Of a stretch of 64,000 nt of DNA, positions 8,644-18,053 are shown in pieces. The translations under genes and the position numbers were made by a program. Below the pieces are notes generated by a model. It saw only the letters and a program-made list of their open reading frames with translations. It made no database searches and was not told the DNA's origin. The DNA comes from Rhodococcus sp. WMMA185 (GTDB lineage Bacteria > Actinomycetota > Actinomycetes > Mycobacteriales > Mycobacteriaceae): the NCBI RefSeq assembly GCF_001767395.1, contig NZ_CP017014.1, forward strand, positions 620,001-684,000. Reading direction: 5' to 3'. How positions within the stretch are numbered: the first letter of the stretch is position 1; the number at the start of each line of letters is the position of its first letter.

Positions 8644-10050
8644 GTGACTGTGCTGCTGAGATCTCTCAATCCGCTGGCCGTCGCCCAGGGCGACGACATT
8701 CCCGACGCAGTCCGGATCGGTGACACGACACTGTCGCGCGGTGACGTGCTCGGTGCGGCCACCTCGGTAGCCGAACGCATCTCTCGCGCCGATCGTGTGG
8801 CGATCCTCGCGACCCCCAGCGTCACCACCGTTCTCGCCGTGGTCGGCTGTCTCATCGCGGGGGTGACGGCGGTCCCGGTTCCCCCCGATTCCGGCCCCGC
8901 CGAGATGGGCCACATTCTGCGAGACTCCGGTGCGCAGGCGTGGCTCGGCGAGGTGCCCGCGGATCCGCAAGGCCTGCCTGTCGTTCCAGTCCGTGTACAT
9001 GCTCGGTCCTGGCACAGCTACCCGGAGCCACCCGATTCGTCCGTCGCGTTCGTGCTCTACACATCCGGCACGACGGGTCCGCCCAAGGGGGTCTTGCTCA
9101 GTAGGAAGGCCATCGCAGCCAATCTCGACGCACTTGCGGAGGCATGGCAGTGGACCAGCGACGATACGCTGGTCCAAGGTCTTCCGCTGTTCCACCTGCA
9201 CGGATTGGTCCTCGGTGTATTGGGTCCGCTACGAATCGGCAGCCGTCTCATTCATACCGTCAAGCCCACCCCCGCGGCGTACGCTGCCGCCGGCGGAACG
9301 ATGTACTTCGGTGTTCCGACGGTGTGGAGCCGGGTCGCCGACGATCCCGAGTCGGCGCGCGCGCTCTCGAGCGCGCGACTGCTTGTGTCGGGCAGTGCGC
9401 CGCTGCCCTTGCCGGTATTCGAGAAGATTCGGGAGTTGACCGGTCTCGCACCGATAGATCGGTACGGCATGAGTGAGACGATGCTGACGATCAGCACCAG
9501 AGCGGACGGTGAGCGCCGCCCGGGCTCGGTCGGTATGCCGCTCCGCGGCATCGAGACCCGGCTGCGAGACGAGCACGGCGGCGACGTTCCCCACGACGGA
9601 GAATCGATCGGCGAACTGCAGGTTCGAGGGTCGATGTTCTTCGATGGGTATCTCGGGCGTCCCGAAGCGACCGCCGCATCGTTCACGGAAGACGGCTACT
9701 TCAAAACCGGAGACGTCGCCGTCATCGACCCGGACGGGTTCCACCGCATCGTCGGGCGCGCTTCGACGGATCTGATCAAGTCGGGAGGATTCCGGATCGG
9801 CGCCGGTGAGGTGGAGGCGTGCCTACTCTGCCACCAGGGTGTGCGGGAAGCGGCCGTGGTCGGAGTGCCGGACCCCGACCTCGGCCAGCGAATCGTCGCC
9901 TTCGTGGTGGGGGAGAACGTCTCGGAACCAGAGTTGATCGAGTACGTGGCTTCTGAACTGTCGGTACACAAGCGGCCTCGCGAGATCCGACTGGTGGAGT
10001 CATTGCCCCGCAATGAACTGGGAAAGGTGCAGAAGCAGCGACTTCTGTGA
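8644..10050 (+). CDS. fadD36: Fatty-acyl-CoA synthetase, FadD36-like
   Basis: An ANL-superfamily adenylating enzyme of 468 aa that should activate a carboxylic acid to acyl-AMP and then acyl-CoA. Motifs: the P-loop-like YTSGTTGPPKG, the A5 YGMSETM, the A7 YFKTGDVA, the hinge GRASTDLIKSGGFRIGAGEVE, and the catalytic lysine region PRNELGKVQKQ at the C-terminus. It is shorter than typical FadD (about 500-550), as is mycobacterial FadD36, which lies near the proline genes in M. tuberculosis as well. GTG 8644 follows the previous stop by 6 bases. Substrate chain length cannot be read from the sequence. Confidence 0.85.
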   Translation: MTVLLRSLNPLAVAQGDDIPDAVRIGDTTLSRGDVLGAATSVAERISRADRVAILATPSVTTVLAVVGCLIAGVTAVPVPPDSGPAEMGHILRDSGAQAWLGEVPADPQGLPVVPVRVHARSWHSYPEPPDSSVAFVLYTSGTTGPPKGVLLSRKAIAANLDALAEAWQWTSDDTLVQGLPLFHLHGLVLGVLGPLRIGSRLIHTVKPTPAAYAAAGGTMYFGVPTVWSRVADDPESARALSSARLLVSGSAPLPLPVFEKIRELTGLAPIDRYGMSETMLTISTRADGERRPGSVGMPLRGIETRLRDEHGGDVPHDGESIGELQVRGSMFFDGYLGRPEATAASFTEDGYFKTGDVAVIDPDGFHRIVGRASTDLIKSGGFRIGAGEVEACLLCHQGVREAAVVGVPDPDLGQRIVAFVVGENVSEPELIEYVASELSVHKRPREIRLVESLPRNELGKVQKQRLL

Positions 10051-10102
10051 AATCGGTAAGGTGGCGTGCGATACCGCCCCGAGACGGATTGGCAGGCACA
10101 CA

Positions 10103-11140
10103 GTGAGTGTCGAGAGCATTGTTCAAAGCACCCAGATCGTCCTCGCATCGCGACCTGACGGCGCCCCCACCACCGACAACTTTCGGCTCGAGGCGGTGAA
10201 CTTACCCGAGCTGACCGATGGCGAGGTGTTGATCCGCATCATCTATCTGTCGCTCGATCCGTACATGCGAGGGCGGATGAGCAGTGCCGAATCGTATGCC
10301 GACCCGGTCGAGATCGGCGAGGTGATGGTGGGCGGCACGGTCGGGCAAGTCATCAACTCGCGGCATCAGGGATTCGAGTCCGGTGACTACGTCCTCGCCT
10401 CCGCGGGATGGCAGTCGCATGCGGTGGTCGACGGCGCGCACCTGCGCAAACTCGACCCGGCGGTGGCGCCGTTGTCGACCTCCCTCGGTGTCTTGGGCAT
10501 GCCGGGCTTCACCGCGTACTCCGGGCTGTTGAAGATCGGGCAGCCACAGGAAGGCGAGACCGTGGTGGTCGCGGCCGCCACTGGTCCGGTCGGCTCGGCG
10601 GTGGGGCAAATAGCGAAGCGGAAGGGCGCCCGGGCAGTCGGAATCGCAGGCGGTCCGGAGAAGTGCGCGTACCTGCGCGACGAACTCGGCTTCGACGCGG
10701 CGGTCGATCACAAGGCCCCTGACTTCGTCGAGCAATTGCGCACCGCGGTCCCGGACGGCATCGACGTCTACTTCGAGAACGTCGGCGGCGAGGTGGCCGA
10801 AGCGGTGCTGCCTCTACTGAACCAGTACGCGCGGGTTCCCGTGTGTGGACTGATTGCGCACTACAACGATGCCACAGCTCCCGAGGGGCCCGACCGGTTG
10901 CCCGGGTTCTTGAGCCGAGTACTGGTCAAGAGTCTGACCATCCGGGGATTCATCGTGTCCGAATTCGAATCCATGTACGGCGACTTCCTGCGCGACGTGT
11001 CTGGGTGGATCAGAGAAGGACGATTCGCCTATCGCGAGGACTTTGTCGACGGAATCGAAAATGCGCCAACGGCTTTCATAGGCCTGCTGGAGGGCAAGAA
11101 CTTCGGCAAGATGCTGGTGCGGGTCGCCGAGGAGAGCTGA
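10103..11140 (+). CDS. NADP-dependent oxidoreductase, MDR/zinc-free (CurA / prostaglandin-reductase type)
   Basis: A medium-chain reductase of about 345 aa that lacks the zinc ligands of alcohol dehydrogenases. The N-terminal substrate domain has YLSLDPYMRGRM, characteristic of the leukotriene-B4 dehydrogenase/CurA branch. The Rossmann motif is AATGPVGSAVGQIAKRKG, and FENVGGE follows. Such enzymes reduce the C=C bond of enones with NADPH. GTG 10103 gives the expected N-terminus; the frame is open 30 codons further upstream but that would overlap fadD36. A short hairpin at 11180-11196 lies after the stop. The substrate is not deducible. Confidence 0.88.
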   Translation: MSVESIVQSTQIVLASRPDGAPTTDNFRLEAVNLPELTDGEVLIRIIYLSLDPYMRGRMSSAESYADPVEIGEVMVGGTVGQVINSRHQGFESGDYVLASAGWQSHAVVDGAHLRKLDPAVAPLSTSLGVLGMPGFTAYSGLLKIGQPQEGETVVVAAATGPVGSAVGQIAKRKGARAVGIAGGPEKCAYLRDELGFDAAVDHKAPDFVEQLRTAVPDGIDVYFENVGGEVAEAVLPLLNQYARVPVCGLIAHYNDATAPEGPDRLPGFLSRVLVKSLTIRGFIVSEFESMYGDFLRDVSGWIREGRFAYREDFVDGIENAPTAFIGLLEGKNFGKMLVRVAEES

Positions 11141-11477
11141 CACCGGACATAGCGTTGCACGCGACCGGTCGACGCGGGTATGCCCCGCCCGGGCATTGAA
11201 CGTCTCGAACATCCGGACCGCAGGGTCGGTTTGCGTTATGCGAGATGGGTGGCGGTCATTTTTCTCAGCGCGTCGACCTATCCGAATACGCGAGACCGCT
11301 GTATCTTTGTGTTCCCACAATGTGATGGTCCCGCAATATCGACGGTGCCGGGATTCGTAGCGGGGTGTGGATCAGGGGCGCGTTTTCCGACGTCGGAGTT
11401 CCTCGTATGCGTAGCCTTCGGCGGCTCGAATTGGCGCTGGGAACTGTTAGTTGCCATACAGCGAAAGGGGATCGTCT
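11141..11477 (+). other. Intergenic region before the PucR-type regulator
   Basis: 337 bases without a convincing gene. It holds a weak hairpin at 11180-11196 (ATGCCC/GGGCAT, 5-base loop) that may end the oxidoreductase transcript. It also has a perfect TTGTG-N4-CACAA inverted repeat at 11307-11320 that could be a regulator site. An AAAGGGG ribosome site lies just before GTG 11478. I could not identify a convincing sigma-70 promoter. Confidence 0.5.
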
Positions 11478-12734
11478 GTGGCCGATCACAATTCGGGGTA
11501 CGGATCAGCAATAAGGGTGGCAGGTCGGCCGGCGTCTCAGCCGTTGCGGAACTACGGTTCCCTCGCAAGGCACCTGGTTTCTTCGTACGCATCCGAGATC
11601 GCATCGCCAGGATCTGTCGAGGTTCCGGGGCCGGGGAAGGAGTCAGAGAGCGACGTCAACGAGGTGACGACGCACTGCCTTCAACTCGGAATCAAGATGC
11701 TCGACACCCGTACCGAGATTCGCGACGACGAGTTGGATCCGTTGCGGACCATCGCAGCTCAATGGGCACGGGAGGGGGTGCCCCTGAAATCGGTGCTGCG
11801 CGTCTACCACGAGGGAATCCGTATGGGTTGGGACCTGGTGGTGTCGAAGGCGAAGGCGGAGGATCTCGCAGATGTCGTGGCGGGTTCGATTCTGCTGTTG
11901 AGTCTGGTCGAGAGCGTGACAGTTGCAGCCACATCCAGCTACATGGCCGAGGTCGAAGCGCTGACGAGTGACCGGAACTCGGCTGCGCAGAATATGGTCA
12001 CCACGCTGCTCAATGGCCGCAACCCGGTCTCGCTGGCGCGCCAGTCCGGTATCGAACTGGTGGAGAACTATGCGGTGATGGCGCTGTCGGTGCCTCTGGA
12101 TCGTGAGGATGCGACCTCCCAGATGCACGAATCGGTGGCGGTGCGCCGCCGGACACGCCGGATGCAGGCTGCGGTCTCGGATGCGTGCGGTGGCGCCCCG
12201 CTTGCATTGATGGGGGCGGAGGGCGGGACCGTCCTTCTCGACGGGCGGCTATCGGACGATGAACTACGCAACGTCGTGCGCAGGATTGCCGAAGCCGCCG
12301 AGTCGGATGTGGTAGCCGCGGTGGCCCCGGCTCGGATCGATCGCATACCGTCGGCAGCAGACGAGGTGCAAGAACTCCTCACCCTGGCGCGGCATTTGGC
12401 CAAGCCACCTGGCCTGTATCGGATGGAAGATCTTGCGCTCGAATACCAGATCACCCGGGAGGGTTCGGGAAGAAAGCATTTGGCGAGCCTGCTCGCTCCC
12501 CTCGACGGCTCGCCAGAACTCGTCGAGACCCTCGAGGCGCATATCGGCAACGACCTGAATCGCCAGCGAACGTCCAGGCAACTGCATGTTCACGCGAACA
12601 CGGTCGACTATCGGCTCAAGCGGGTGGCGCAACTGACCGGGTTCGATCCGACACGACCATCTGGCCTGCGGCAACTCCAGGCTGCGCTGACGGCCCGGCG
12701 ACTCGAGCGAGCGCGACACCGCCACCAGATGTAG
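11478..12734 (+). CDS. PucR-family transcriptional regulator
   Basis: About 418 aa. The C-terminus has the PucR helix-turn-helix (residues about 355-410: TLEAHIGNDLNRQRT, then LHVHANTVDYRLKRVAQLTG), and the middle resembles the GGDEF-like linker found in actinobacterial CdaR/PucR regulators. The N-terminal 150 residues are helical and contain no recognised ligand domain. GTG 11478 is preferred over the TTG at 11451 because AAAGGGG lies 7 bases upstream. The gene stands alone, 237 bases before the sulfatase gene, which is a plausible but unproven target. Confidence 0.85.
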   Translation: MADHNSGYGSAIRVAGRPASQPLRNYGSLARHLVSSYASEIASPGSVEVPGPGKESESDVNEVTTHCLQLGIKMLDTRTEIRDDELDPLRTIAAQWAREGVPLKSVLRVYHEGIRMGWDLVVSKAKAEDLADVVAGSILLLSLVESVTVAATSSYMAEVEALTSDRNSAAQNMVTTLLNGRNPVSLARQSGIELVENYAVMALSVPLDREDATSQMHESVAVRRRTRRMQAAVSDACGGAPLALMGAEGGTVLLDGRLSDDELRNVVRRIAEAAESDVVAAVAPARIDRIPSAADEVQELLTLARHLAKPPGLYRMEDLALEYQITREGSGRKHLASLLAPLDGSPELVETLEAHIGNDLNRQRTSRQLHVHANTVDYRLKRVAQLTGFDPTRPSGLRQLQAALTARRLERARHRHQM

Positions 12735-12808
12735 CTTCGAGCGCGTCTCTGCCTTCGCGACACCGAGCAATCGTTGCAAGCGATGCGAAACTCGTTCCGA
12801 CACAGCAA

Positions 12809-12821
12809 GAAACGTTGTTTC
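12809..12821. promoter_or_regulatory. Short inverted repeat upstream of the sulfatase gene
   Basis: GAAAC-GTT-GTTTC is a perfect 5-bp inverted repeat in the pucR-sulfatase intergenic space. It could be a regulator site; it is short enough to be chance. Confidence 0.25.
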
Positions 12822-12971
12822 GCTATCGAAATGATTCTGTTGCCGATGTCCGTCCGTTGTGGCGTTGCATGTATTCGCCCCGTCGGATCGGTCCTCCCGC
12901 GGCACTAGCCAATCATCAGGCGTTCGTGCTTTGGTGGAAGGTGAGGTGGAACCCGTCGGAGGAGCGAGGTC

Positions 12972-15356
12972 ATGTCCATGTCATTCAGAGGTGTCGCCAA
13001 TCTCGATATTCGTGATTCGATTCCGGACTGGGGGCCGTACGAGCAGCCGAAGGCCGCACCAGGTTCGCCGAACATTCTCTACATCGTGCTCGACGACGTG
13101 GGTTTCGGTGCACTCAGTTGCTACGGCGGACCGATCGAGACCCCCAACATCGATCGGATCGCCTCGAATGGATTGCGCTACGGGCAGTGGCACACTACGG
13201 CGCTGTGCTCACCGACCCGATCCTGCCTGCTCACCGGCCGAAACCACACGACCAACGGCATGGGCTGCATCAGCGAGGCCTCCACGGGTTTCCCCGGCTC
13301 GAACGGGCACGTCCCACCCGAATGTGCCACACTCGCCGAGATCCTGGTGGATCACGGATTCAGCACGGCGATGGTCGGCAAGTGGCATCTGTGCGCCCAG
13401 GACGAGATGAATCTTGCCTCGAGCAAGCGTAATTGGCCGGTCGGGCGCGGCTTCGAGCGTTTCTACGGCTTTCTCGGTGGGGAGACCAATCAGTGGTACC
13501 CCGACCTCATTCACGACAACCACCCCGTGGAGCAGCCCTCGACTCCGGAGGAGGGCTATCACTTCGGCGTCGACATCACAGACAAGGCCCTCGAATACCT
13601 CGGGGACGTGAAAGCTATTGCCCCGAACCGTCCGGTGTTTCTGTACTACTCTCCGGGGTGCGCGCACGCCCCACATCAGGTGCCCAGCGAATGGTCGGAC
13701 CGGTACCGGGGCAAGTTCGACGAGGGCTATGAGGTGATGCGCGAGCAGATCCTGGCCAGGCAGAAGGAAATGGGCCTGGTCCCCGAGAACACCGAGCTAC
13801 CCCCGCTCAACCCGATCGGAACATTCGACACCCGCAGCGGCCCGGATGGTCAGCCCTTCCCGCCACTGGATTTCACCCGACCCTGGGACACTCTCTCCGA
13901 GGACGAGAAACGCCTCTTCGCGCGTATGGCCGAGGTGTACGCGGGATTCCTCTCGCACTGCGACGACCAAATCGGTCGCCTCCTGTCCTATCTCGAAGAC
14001 ATCGAGCAACTCGACAACACCATCATCGTCGTCGTCGCCGACAACGGCGCCAGTGGCGAGGGCGGGCCGAACGGTTCGGTCAATGAGAACAAGATGTTCA
14101 ACGGTGTCCCAGACGACCTCGAGGAAAATCTCTCGCAGTTGGACGAACTGGGCAGTACAACGACGTACAACCACTATCCGAACGGGTGGGCGATGGCCTT
14201 TTGCACCCCCTTCAAGTTGTGGAAGCGATACACATTCAACGGCGGCACCTGTGATCCGTGTGTCATCTCCTGGCCCGCCGGCATCGAGGCCCGGGGTGAG
14301 ACCCGCGACCAGTACCACCATGCCGTAGACCTGGTTCCGACTCTTCTCGACTGCCTCGGCATCGAACTTCCGGAGACGGTGAAGGGCTACACCCAGCGTC
14401 CGTTGCAGGGCGTGAGCATGCGTTACAGCTTCGACGCAGCCACCATCCCGACGGCCAAGCACACGCAGTTCTACTCGATGCTCGGGAGCAGGGGTATCTG
14501 GCACGAGGGCTGGAAGGCCGTCACCACTCACCCCACGCTCAGCGGGTGGAGTAACTTCTCCGACGACGAATGGGAGCTCTACCACACCGATGTCGACCGC
14601 GCCGAACTGCACAACCTCGCTGCCGAGGAACCCGGCAAGCTGGCAGAGCTCGTCGGACTGTGGTTTCACGAGGCCGGCGCGAACCAGGCATTCCCGCTCG
14701 ACGACCGCGCGCCGGTCGAGATTCTCACCGCGCCTCGCCCGCAGCAGGTGGCTCCGCGGAATCGCTATGTCTACCGTCCGGGCGGCGCACCGGTTCCGGA
14801 ATCTGTTGCGGTCAGCGTCCGTAACCGTGCCTACTCGATCGGTGCGCTCGTCGATGTTCCCGGACGCAGTGCACTCGATTACCTTCTCGAAGAGGGTCCA
14901 TCCGGGGTTCTGTTCGCGCAGGGGGGACGGTTCGGGGGGCATACGCTCTACGTCAAGGACGACCGACTGCACTACGTCTACAACTTTCTGGGCATCGAGC
15001 AGCAGACGATCATCGCAACAGAGGATTTGCCGACCGGCCAAAACCTCATACTGGCGGCATCATTCGACAAGGAGGGCGAGGATCCGCCGGGTACCGCGCG
15101 TGGGACCCTGGCACTCTATTACGGTGACCGCAAGGTCGGCGAGGGCGTGATCAGGACCCAGCCCGGTCCGTTCGGTCTTGCCGGTGCCGGACTCACGGTA
15201 GGCCGTGGCGGCGCCGACGCTGTCACTGATGACTACCCCGGCGACGCGCCTTGGACGTTCATCGGCGGCCATCTGAAACGAGTGGTCATCGACGTCAGTG
15301 GCGAACCATTTGTCGACCTCGAACGTGAAGCGGTTGCTATGCTCTCGCGTGAGTAG
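12972..15356 (+). CDS. Arylsulfatase (type I, cysteine-type) with C-terminal beta-sandwich-like extension
   Basis: A 794-aa sulfatase. D41 and D42 (VLDDVGFG) are calcium ligands, and C79 in CSPTRSCLLTGR is the residue converted to formylglycine. GKWHL and the later VVADNGASGEGG complete the active site. Residues from about 600 to the end (SIGALVDVP to the GGHLKRVVIDV stretch) look like a beta-rich carbohydrate-binding-like domain. Overall size is like the mycobacterial AtsA/AtsD class. There is no export signal, so a cytoplasmic location is likely. ATG 12972 follows a GGAGGAGCGAGG ribosome site. Activity needs a formylglycine-generating enzyme, which is not in the window. Confidence 0.93.
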   Translation: MSMSFRGVANLDIRDSIPDWGPYEQPKAAPGSPNILYIVLDDVGFGALSCYGGPIETPNIDRIASNGLRYGQWHTTALCSPTRSCLLTGRNHTTNGMGCISEASTGFPGSNGHVPPECATLAEILVDHGFSTAMVGKWHLCAQDEMNLASSKRNWPVGRGFERFYGFLGGETNQWYPDLIHDNHPVEQPSTPEEGYHFGVDITDKALEYLGDVKAIAPNRPVFLYYSPGCAHAPHQVPSEWSDRYRGKFDEGYEVMREQILARQKEMGLVPENTELPPLNPIGTFDTRSGPDGQPFPPLDFTRPWDTLSEDEKRLFARMAEVYAGFLSHCDDQIGRLLSYLEDIEQLDNTIIVVVADNGASGEGGPNGSVNENKMFNGVPDDLEENLSQLDELGSTTTYNHYPNGWAMAFCTPFKLWKRYTFNGGTCDPCVISWPAGIEARGETRDQYHHAVDLVPTLLDCLGIELPETVKGYTQRPLQGVSMRYSFDAATIPTAKHTQFYSMLGSRGIWHEGWKAVTTHPTLSGWSNFSDDEWELYHTDVDRAELHNLAAEEPGKLAELVGLWFHEAGANQAFPLDDRAPVEILTAPRPQQVAPRNRYVYRPGGAPVPESVAVSVRNRAYSIGALVDVPGRSALDYLLEEGPSGVLFAQGGRFGGHTLYVKDDRLHYVYNFLGIEQQTIIATEDLPTGQNLILAASFDKEGEDPPGTARGTLALYYGDRKVGEGVIRTQPGPFGLAGAGLTVGRGGADAVTDDYPGDAPWTFIGGHLKRVVIDVSGEPFVDLEREAVAMLSRE

Positions 15357-15429
15357 CGGTTCCGGTATCGAGGCATTGTCGTAAACGACCGCGCCCGGCC
15401 GCCGCTATCGCGCGGGGAGGGGGTGAGCC

Positions 15430-16092
15430 GTGACGGGCGACGCGGGCGAGGTGCAATTCCGCCAGTTGACGACCCCCCGGTCTGCTGCGGTCGCCGGCAT
15501 TCTCTTCGCTGTACTGTTCGCGACCAGCTTGATCTTGTTGCGCATAGCGCTGCCCGAAGACCCGCAGGCCGAGCCGACCTGGGCGGGAGACGATGTATCG
15601 AGAATTAGCGCCGCGCTGGTGATCGCTCCCTTTGCGGGAATAGCGTTCCTGTGGTTCATCGGAGTCGTGCGCGACCGTTTCGGGCAACTCGAGGACCGAT
15701 TCTTCTCGACAGTGTTCCTGGGCAGCGGACTGCTGTTCCTTGCCAGCGTATTCGTCTCGATGGCGGTCGCCGGCGGAGTCTTGGCGATCGGTCGGCACTC
15801 GGATATTCCCCAGGACATGATCGTGCAGTTCGGCCGGGAGGTGATGCTGCAGATCAACAATGTCTACGCGGTACGTATGGCCGGGGTGTTTATGATTTCG
15901 CTGGGAACGATCTGGCTTCGTACTGGACTGATGCCCCGGTGGCTCGCGGTGACAACGTATGTCGTCGCATTGACGTTGCTGCTGGTCGTGAGTCTGAGCC
16001 TGTGGGTGACGCTGGTGTTTCCTGCCTGGGTGTTGCTGATCAGCATCTACATCTTGGCCGTTCGCCGGCGGGAATGGCGACTACAAGGCTGA
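15430..16092 (+). CDS. Multi-pass membrane protein of unknown function
   Basis: A 220-aa protein with about six hydrophobic helices (for example GILFAVLFATSLILL, IAPFAGIAFLWFIG, LTLLLVVSLSLWVTLVF) and short charged loops. The GTG start follows a purine-rich GGGGAGGGGG stretch. I do not recognise a named family with certainty. It lies 73 bases after the sulfatase and 85 bases before the DUF1622 gene, all on the same strand. Confidence 0.75.
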   Translation: MTGDAGEVQFRQLTTPRSAAVAGILFAVLFATSLILLRIALPEDPQAEPTWAGDDVSRISAALVIAPFAGIAFLWFIGVVRDRFGQLEDRFFSTVFLGSGLLFLASVFVSMAVAGGVLAIGRHSDIPQDMIVQFGREVMLQINNVYAVRMAGVFMISLGTIWLRTGLMPRWLAVTTYVVALTLLLVVSLSLWVTLVFPAWVLLISIYILAVRRREWRLQG

Positions 16093-16177
16093 CGGGACGT
16101 GGGCGACCGGATTTGCTCATCAGGTGTCTGAGGGAAAGGTCTTCGCATCGACATCCTCCCGGATAGGAACTCTCACC

Positions 16178-16591
16178 ATGGATACAGTCAGATTCTTCGA
16201 AGTGGCGACACAATCGTTCGAAGTACTCGGTGTTGCGTCGATGGTTCTGGGTTTCGTGTTTGCGTTCGTCCTCGCCGGTCGCGCCTGGAAGCGCACGAGT
16301 GATGGTGCTCAGGCATTCAAGACTCTGCGCGAGTCTCTGGGGGGAGCGATTCTGCTCGGGCTCGAACTGCTTGTGGCGGCCGACATCGTCAAGACCGTCA
16401 CGTCTACCCCTTCGCTGACGGATGCGGCTGTCCTGGGCGTGATCGTGCTGATCCGGACCGTGCTGAGCCTGTCCATCCAGATCGAGATCGAGGGCGTTGC
16501 ACCGTGGAAGAAGGCATTGGTCACCGGGCCGCAGGTGCTCGCTCGCGCGGCCCGGAAACCACTCCCGCCTGAGCCGAATCCGGGCCGCTGA
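16178..16591 (+). CDS. DUF1622 family membrane protein
   Basis: About 137 aa with three hydrophobic helices. The pattern FFEVATQSFEVLGVASMVLGF, RAWKRTSDGAQAFKTLRESLGGAILLGLELLVAADIVKTV, and a last helix with VLIRTVLSLSIQIEIEG matches DUF1622, a family of small inner-membrane proteins without known function. ATG 16178 is preferred over the upstream frame start because it gives the family N-terminus and has AGGAAC upstream. It is convergent with the amino-acid permease gene. Confidence 0.85.
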   Translation: MDTVRFFEVATQSFEVLGVASMVLGFVFAFVLAGRAWKRTSDGAQAFKTLRESLGGAILLGLELLVAADIVKTVTSTPSLTDAAVLGVIVLIRTVLSLSIQIEIEGVAPWKKALVTGPQVLARAARKPLPPEPNPGR

Positions 16592-16636
16592 GATTCAACG
16601 GCCCAGATCGGAGAGGAGGTCACATCGGAGAAGCGG

Positions 16637-18049
16637 TCACACAGTTGCGGGTGAGCGGCGCAGGCGCCTGTTCAAGAATCCCAATGCTGAAATGATCACG
16701 AACAGGACCGTTGTGGCGAACAACTGTGCTCGGGCATCGGAGTCGGTGAGCATGATTACGACGAAACCGCCGAGCATCGCGAGCGTCAAGTAGCTGAGCC
16801 AGGGGAACAGCCACATTCGCAGGTGCAGCTTCCCCTCTCGCTCGAGGCGGGGACGAAGCCGTAGGTGCGAGACGATGATGAAGACCCAGATGAACAGAAG
16901 TGCGGAGCCGACGGCGTTCAGAAGGATCGTCAGAAGCTGGTCGGGCAGCCACCAATTGAGGAACACGCTGACCAACCCGAAGAACACCGACAGCAACACC
17001 GCGTACAGCGGTACCCCGGCCTTCGAGATGTGAGTCATGAATGCCGGGCCGTCGCCCCGGCGGGACAACGAGTACGCCATCCGGGACGTGCCGTAGACCT
17101 GGGCGTTGAACGCCGAAAGCAGCGCGATCACGACGACCAGTTCCATGAACCCGGCCACGTACGGCAGGTGTGCCTGGTTGAGGACGGCGACGAACGGCCC
17201 GCTTCCCTCGTCCGCGGTGGCCCACGGGAGGACCAGGACCATGATCGAGATCGAGCCGACGTAGAACACGCTGATACGCCACACGACGCTGCGCACGGCA
17301 AATCCGATAGAGCGCTCGGGATCTTTGGACTCGGCGGCCGCGATGGTCACGATCTCGATGCCGCCGAAGGCGAATGCCACCACCAGCAGTCCAGCGGCGA
17401 TGCCGGCGAAGCCTTCGGGAATGAACCCGCCGTTGCCGAGAAGATTCGTTGTACCGACCGGCTCGGTATCCGGGAGCAGCCCGAACACCAGCAACACACC
17501 GATCACCAGGAACCCGACGATCACGGCGACTTTGATTGCGGCGAACCAAAACTCGAACTCACCGAAGTTGCTGACCTTCGCCAGATTGATCACGGCGAAG
17601 AGGACCACGAAGACAAGTGCGACGGTCCACTGCGGTACATCGGGTAGCCACCCGGTCACGATGGCCGAGGCGCCGGTGATCTCGGCGCCGAGCACCATGA
17701 TCAGCATGAACCAGTACAGCCAGCCCATGACGAATCCGGCCCAGTCGCCGATGCCGATACGCGCGTAGTGCGAGAAGGATCCACTGGCGGGGACCGCACT
17801 TCCCATCTCGCCGAGCATTCGCATCACGAAGACGACAATGATGCCTGCGAGAACATAGGAGATGAGGATTGCAGGCCCTGCGGCGGCGATACCGACACCC
17901 GACCCCAGGAACAGCCCGGCGCCGATAGCGGACCCGAGGCCCATCATCGTGAGATGTCGGACCTTCAGTCCGCTGCCCAGTCTGTCGTTCGACTCGGTCG
18001 GGGTCTCTGACATTCGTGTAGCGCCTACGGGATCGGGTGCGGTGTCCAT
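16637..18049 (-). CDS. Amino-acid permease (APC superfamily)
   Basis: A 470-aa transporter with 12 hydrophobic segments, of the amino-acid/proton symporter family (GabP/AnsP/CycA-like). Family motifs: HLTMMGLGSAIGAGLFLGSG in helix 1, GEMGSAVPASGSFSHYA, and the FAFGGIEIVTIAAAESKDPERS loop. The start is 4 bases after the dapD stop; an alternative ATG at 18013 (MSETPTE) is equally plausible and neither has a strong ribosome site. Substrate not identifiable from sequence. Being cotranscribed with dapD is consistent with, but does not prove, a link to amino-acid metabolism. Confidence 0.9.
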   Translation of the reverse strand: MDTAPDPVGATRMSETPTESNDRLGSGLKVRHLTMMGLGSAIGAGLFLGSGVGIAAAGPAILISYVLAGIIVVFVMRMLGEMGSAVPASGSFSHYARIGIGDWAGFVMGWLYWFMLIMVLGAEITGASAIVTGWLPDVPQWTVALVFVVLFAVINLAKVSNFGEFEFWFAAIKVAVIVGFLVIGVLLVFGLLPDTEPVGTTNLLGNGGFIPEGFAGIAAGLLVVAFAFGGIEIVTIAAAESKDPERSIGFAVRSVVWRISVFYVGSISIMVLVLPWATADEGSGPFVAVLNQAHLPYVAGFMELVVVIALLSAFNAQVYGTSRMAYSLSRRGDGPAFMTHISKAGVPLYAVLLSVFFGLVSVFLNWWLPDQLLTILLNAVGSALLFIWVFIIVSHLRLRPRLEREGKLHLRMWLFPWLSYLTLAMLGGFVVIMLTDSDARAQLFATTVLFVIISALGFLNRRLRRSPATV

Positions 18050-18053
18050 GATG

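Noticed and set aside
13797..15041. 414-codon open frame on the minus strand
   Set aside because: Antisense to the sulfatase gene, with no recognisable domain.
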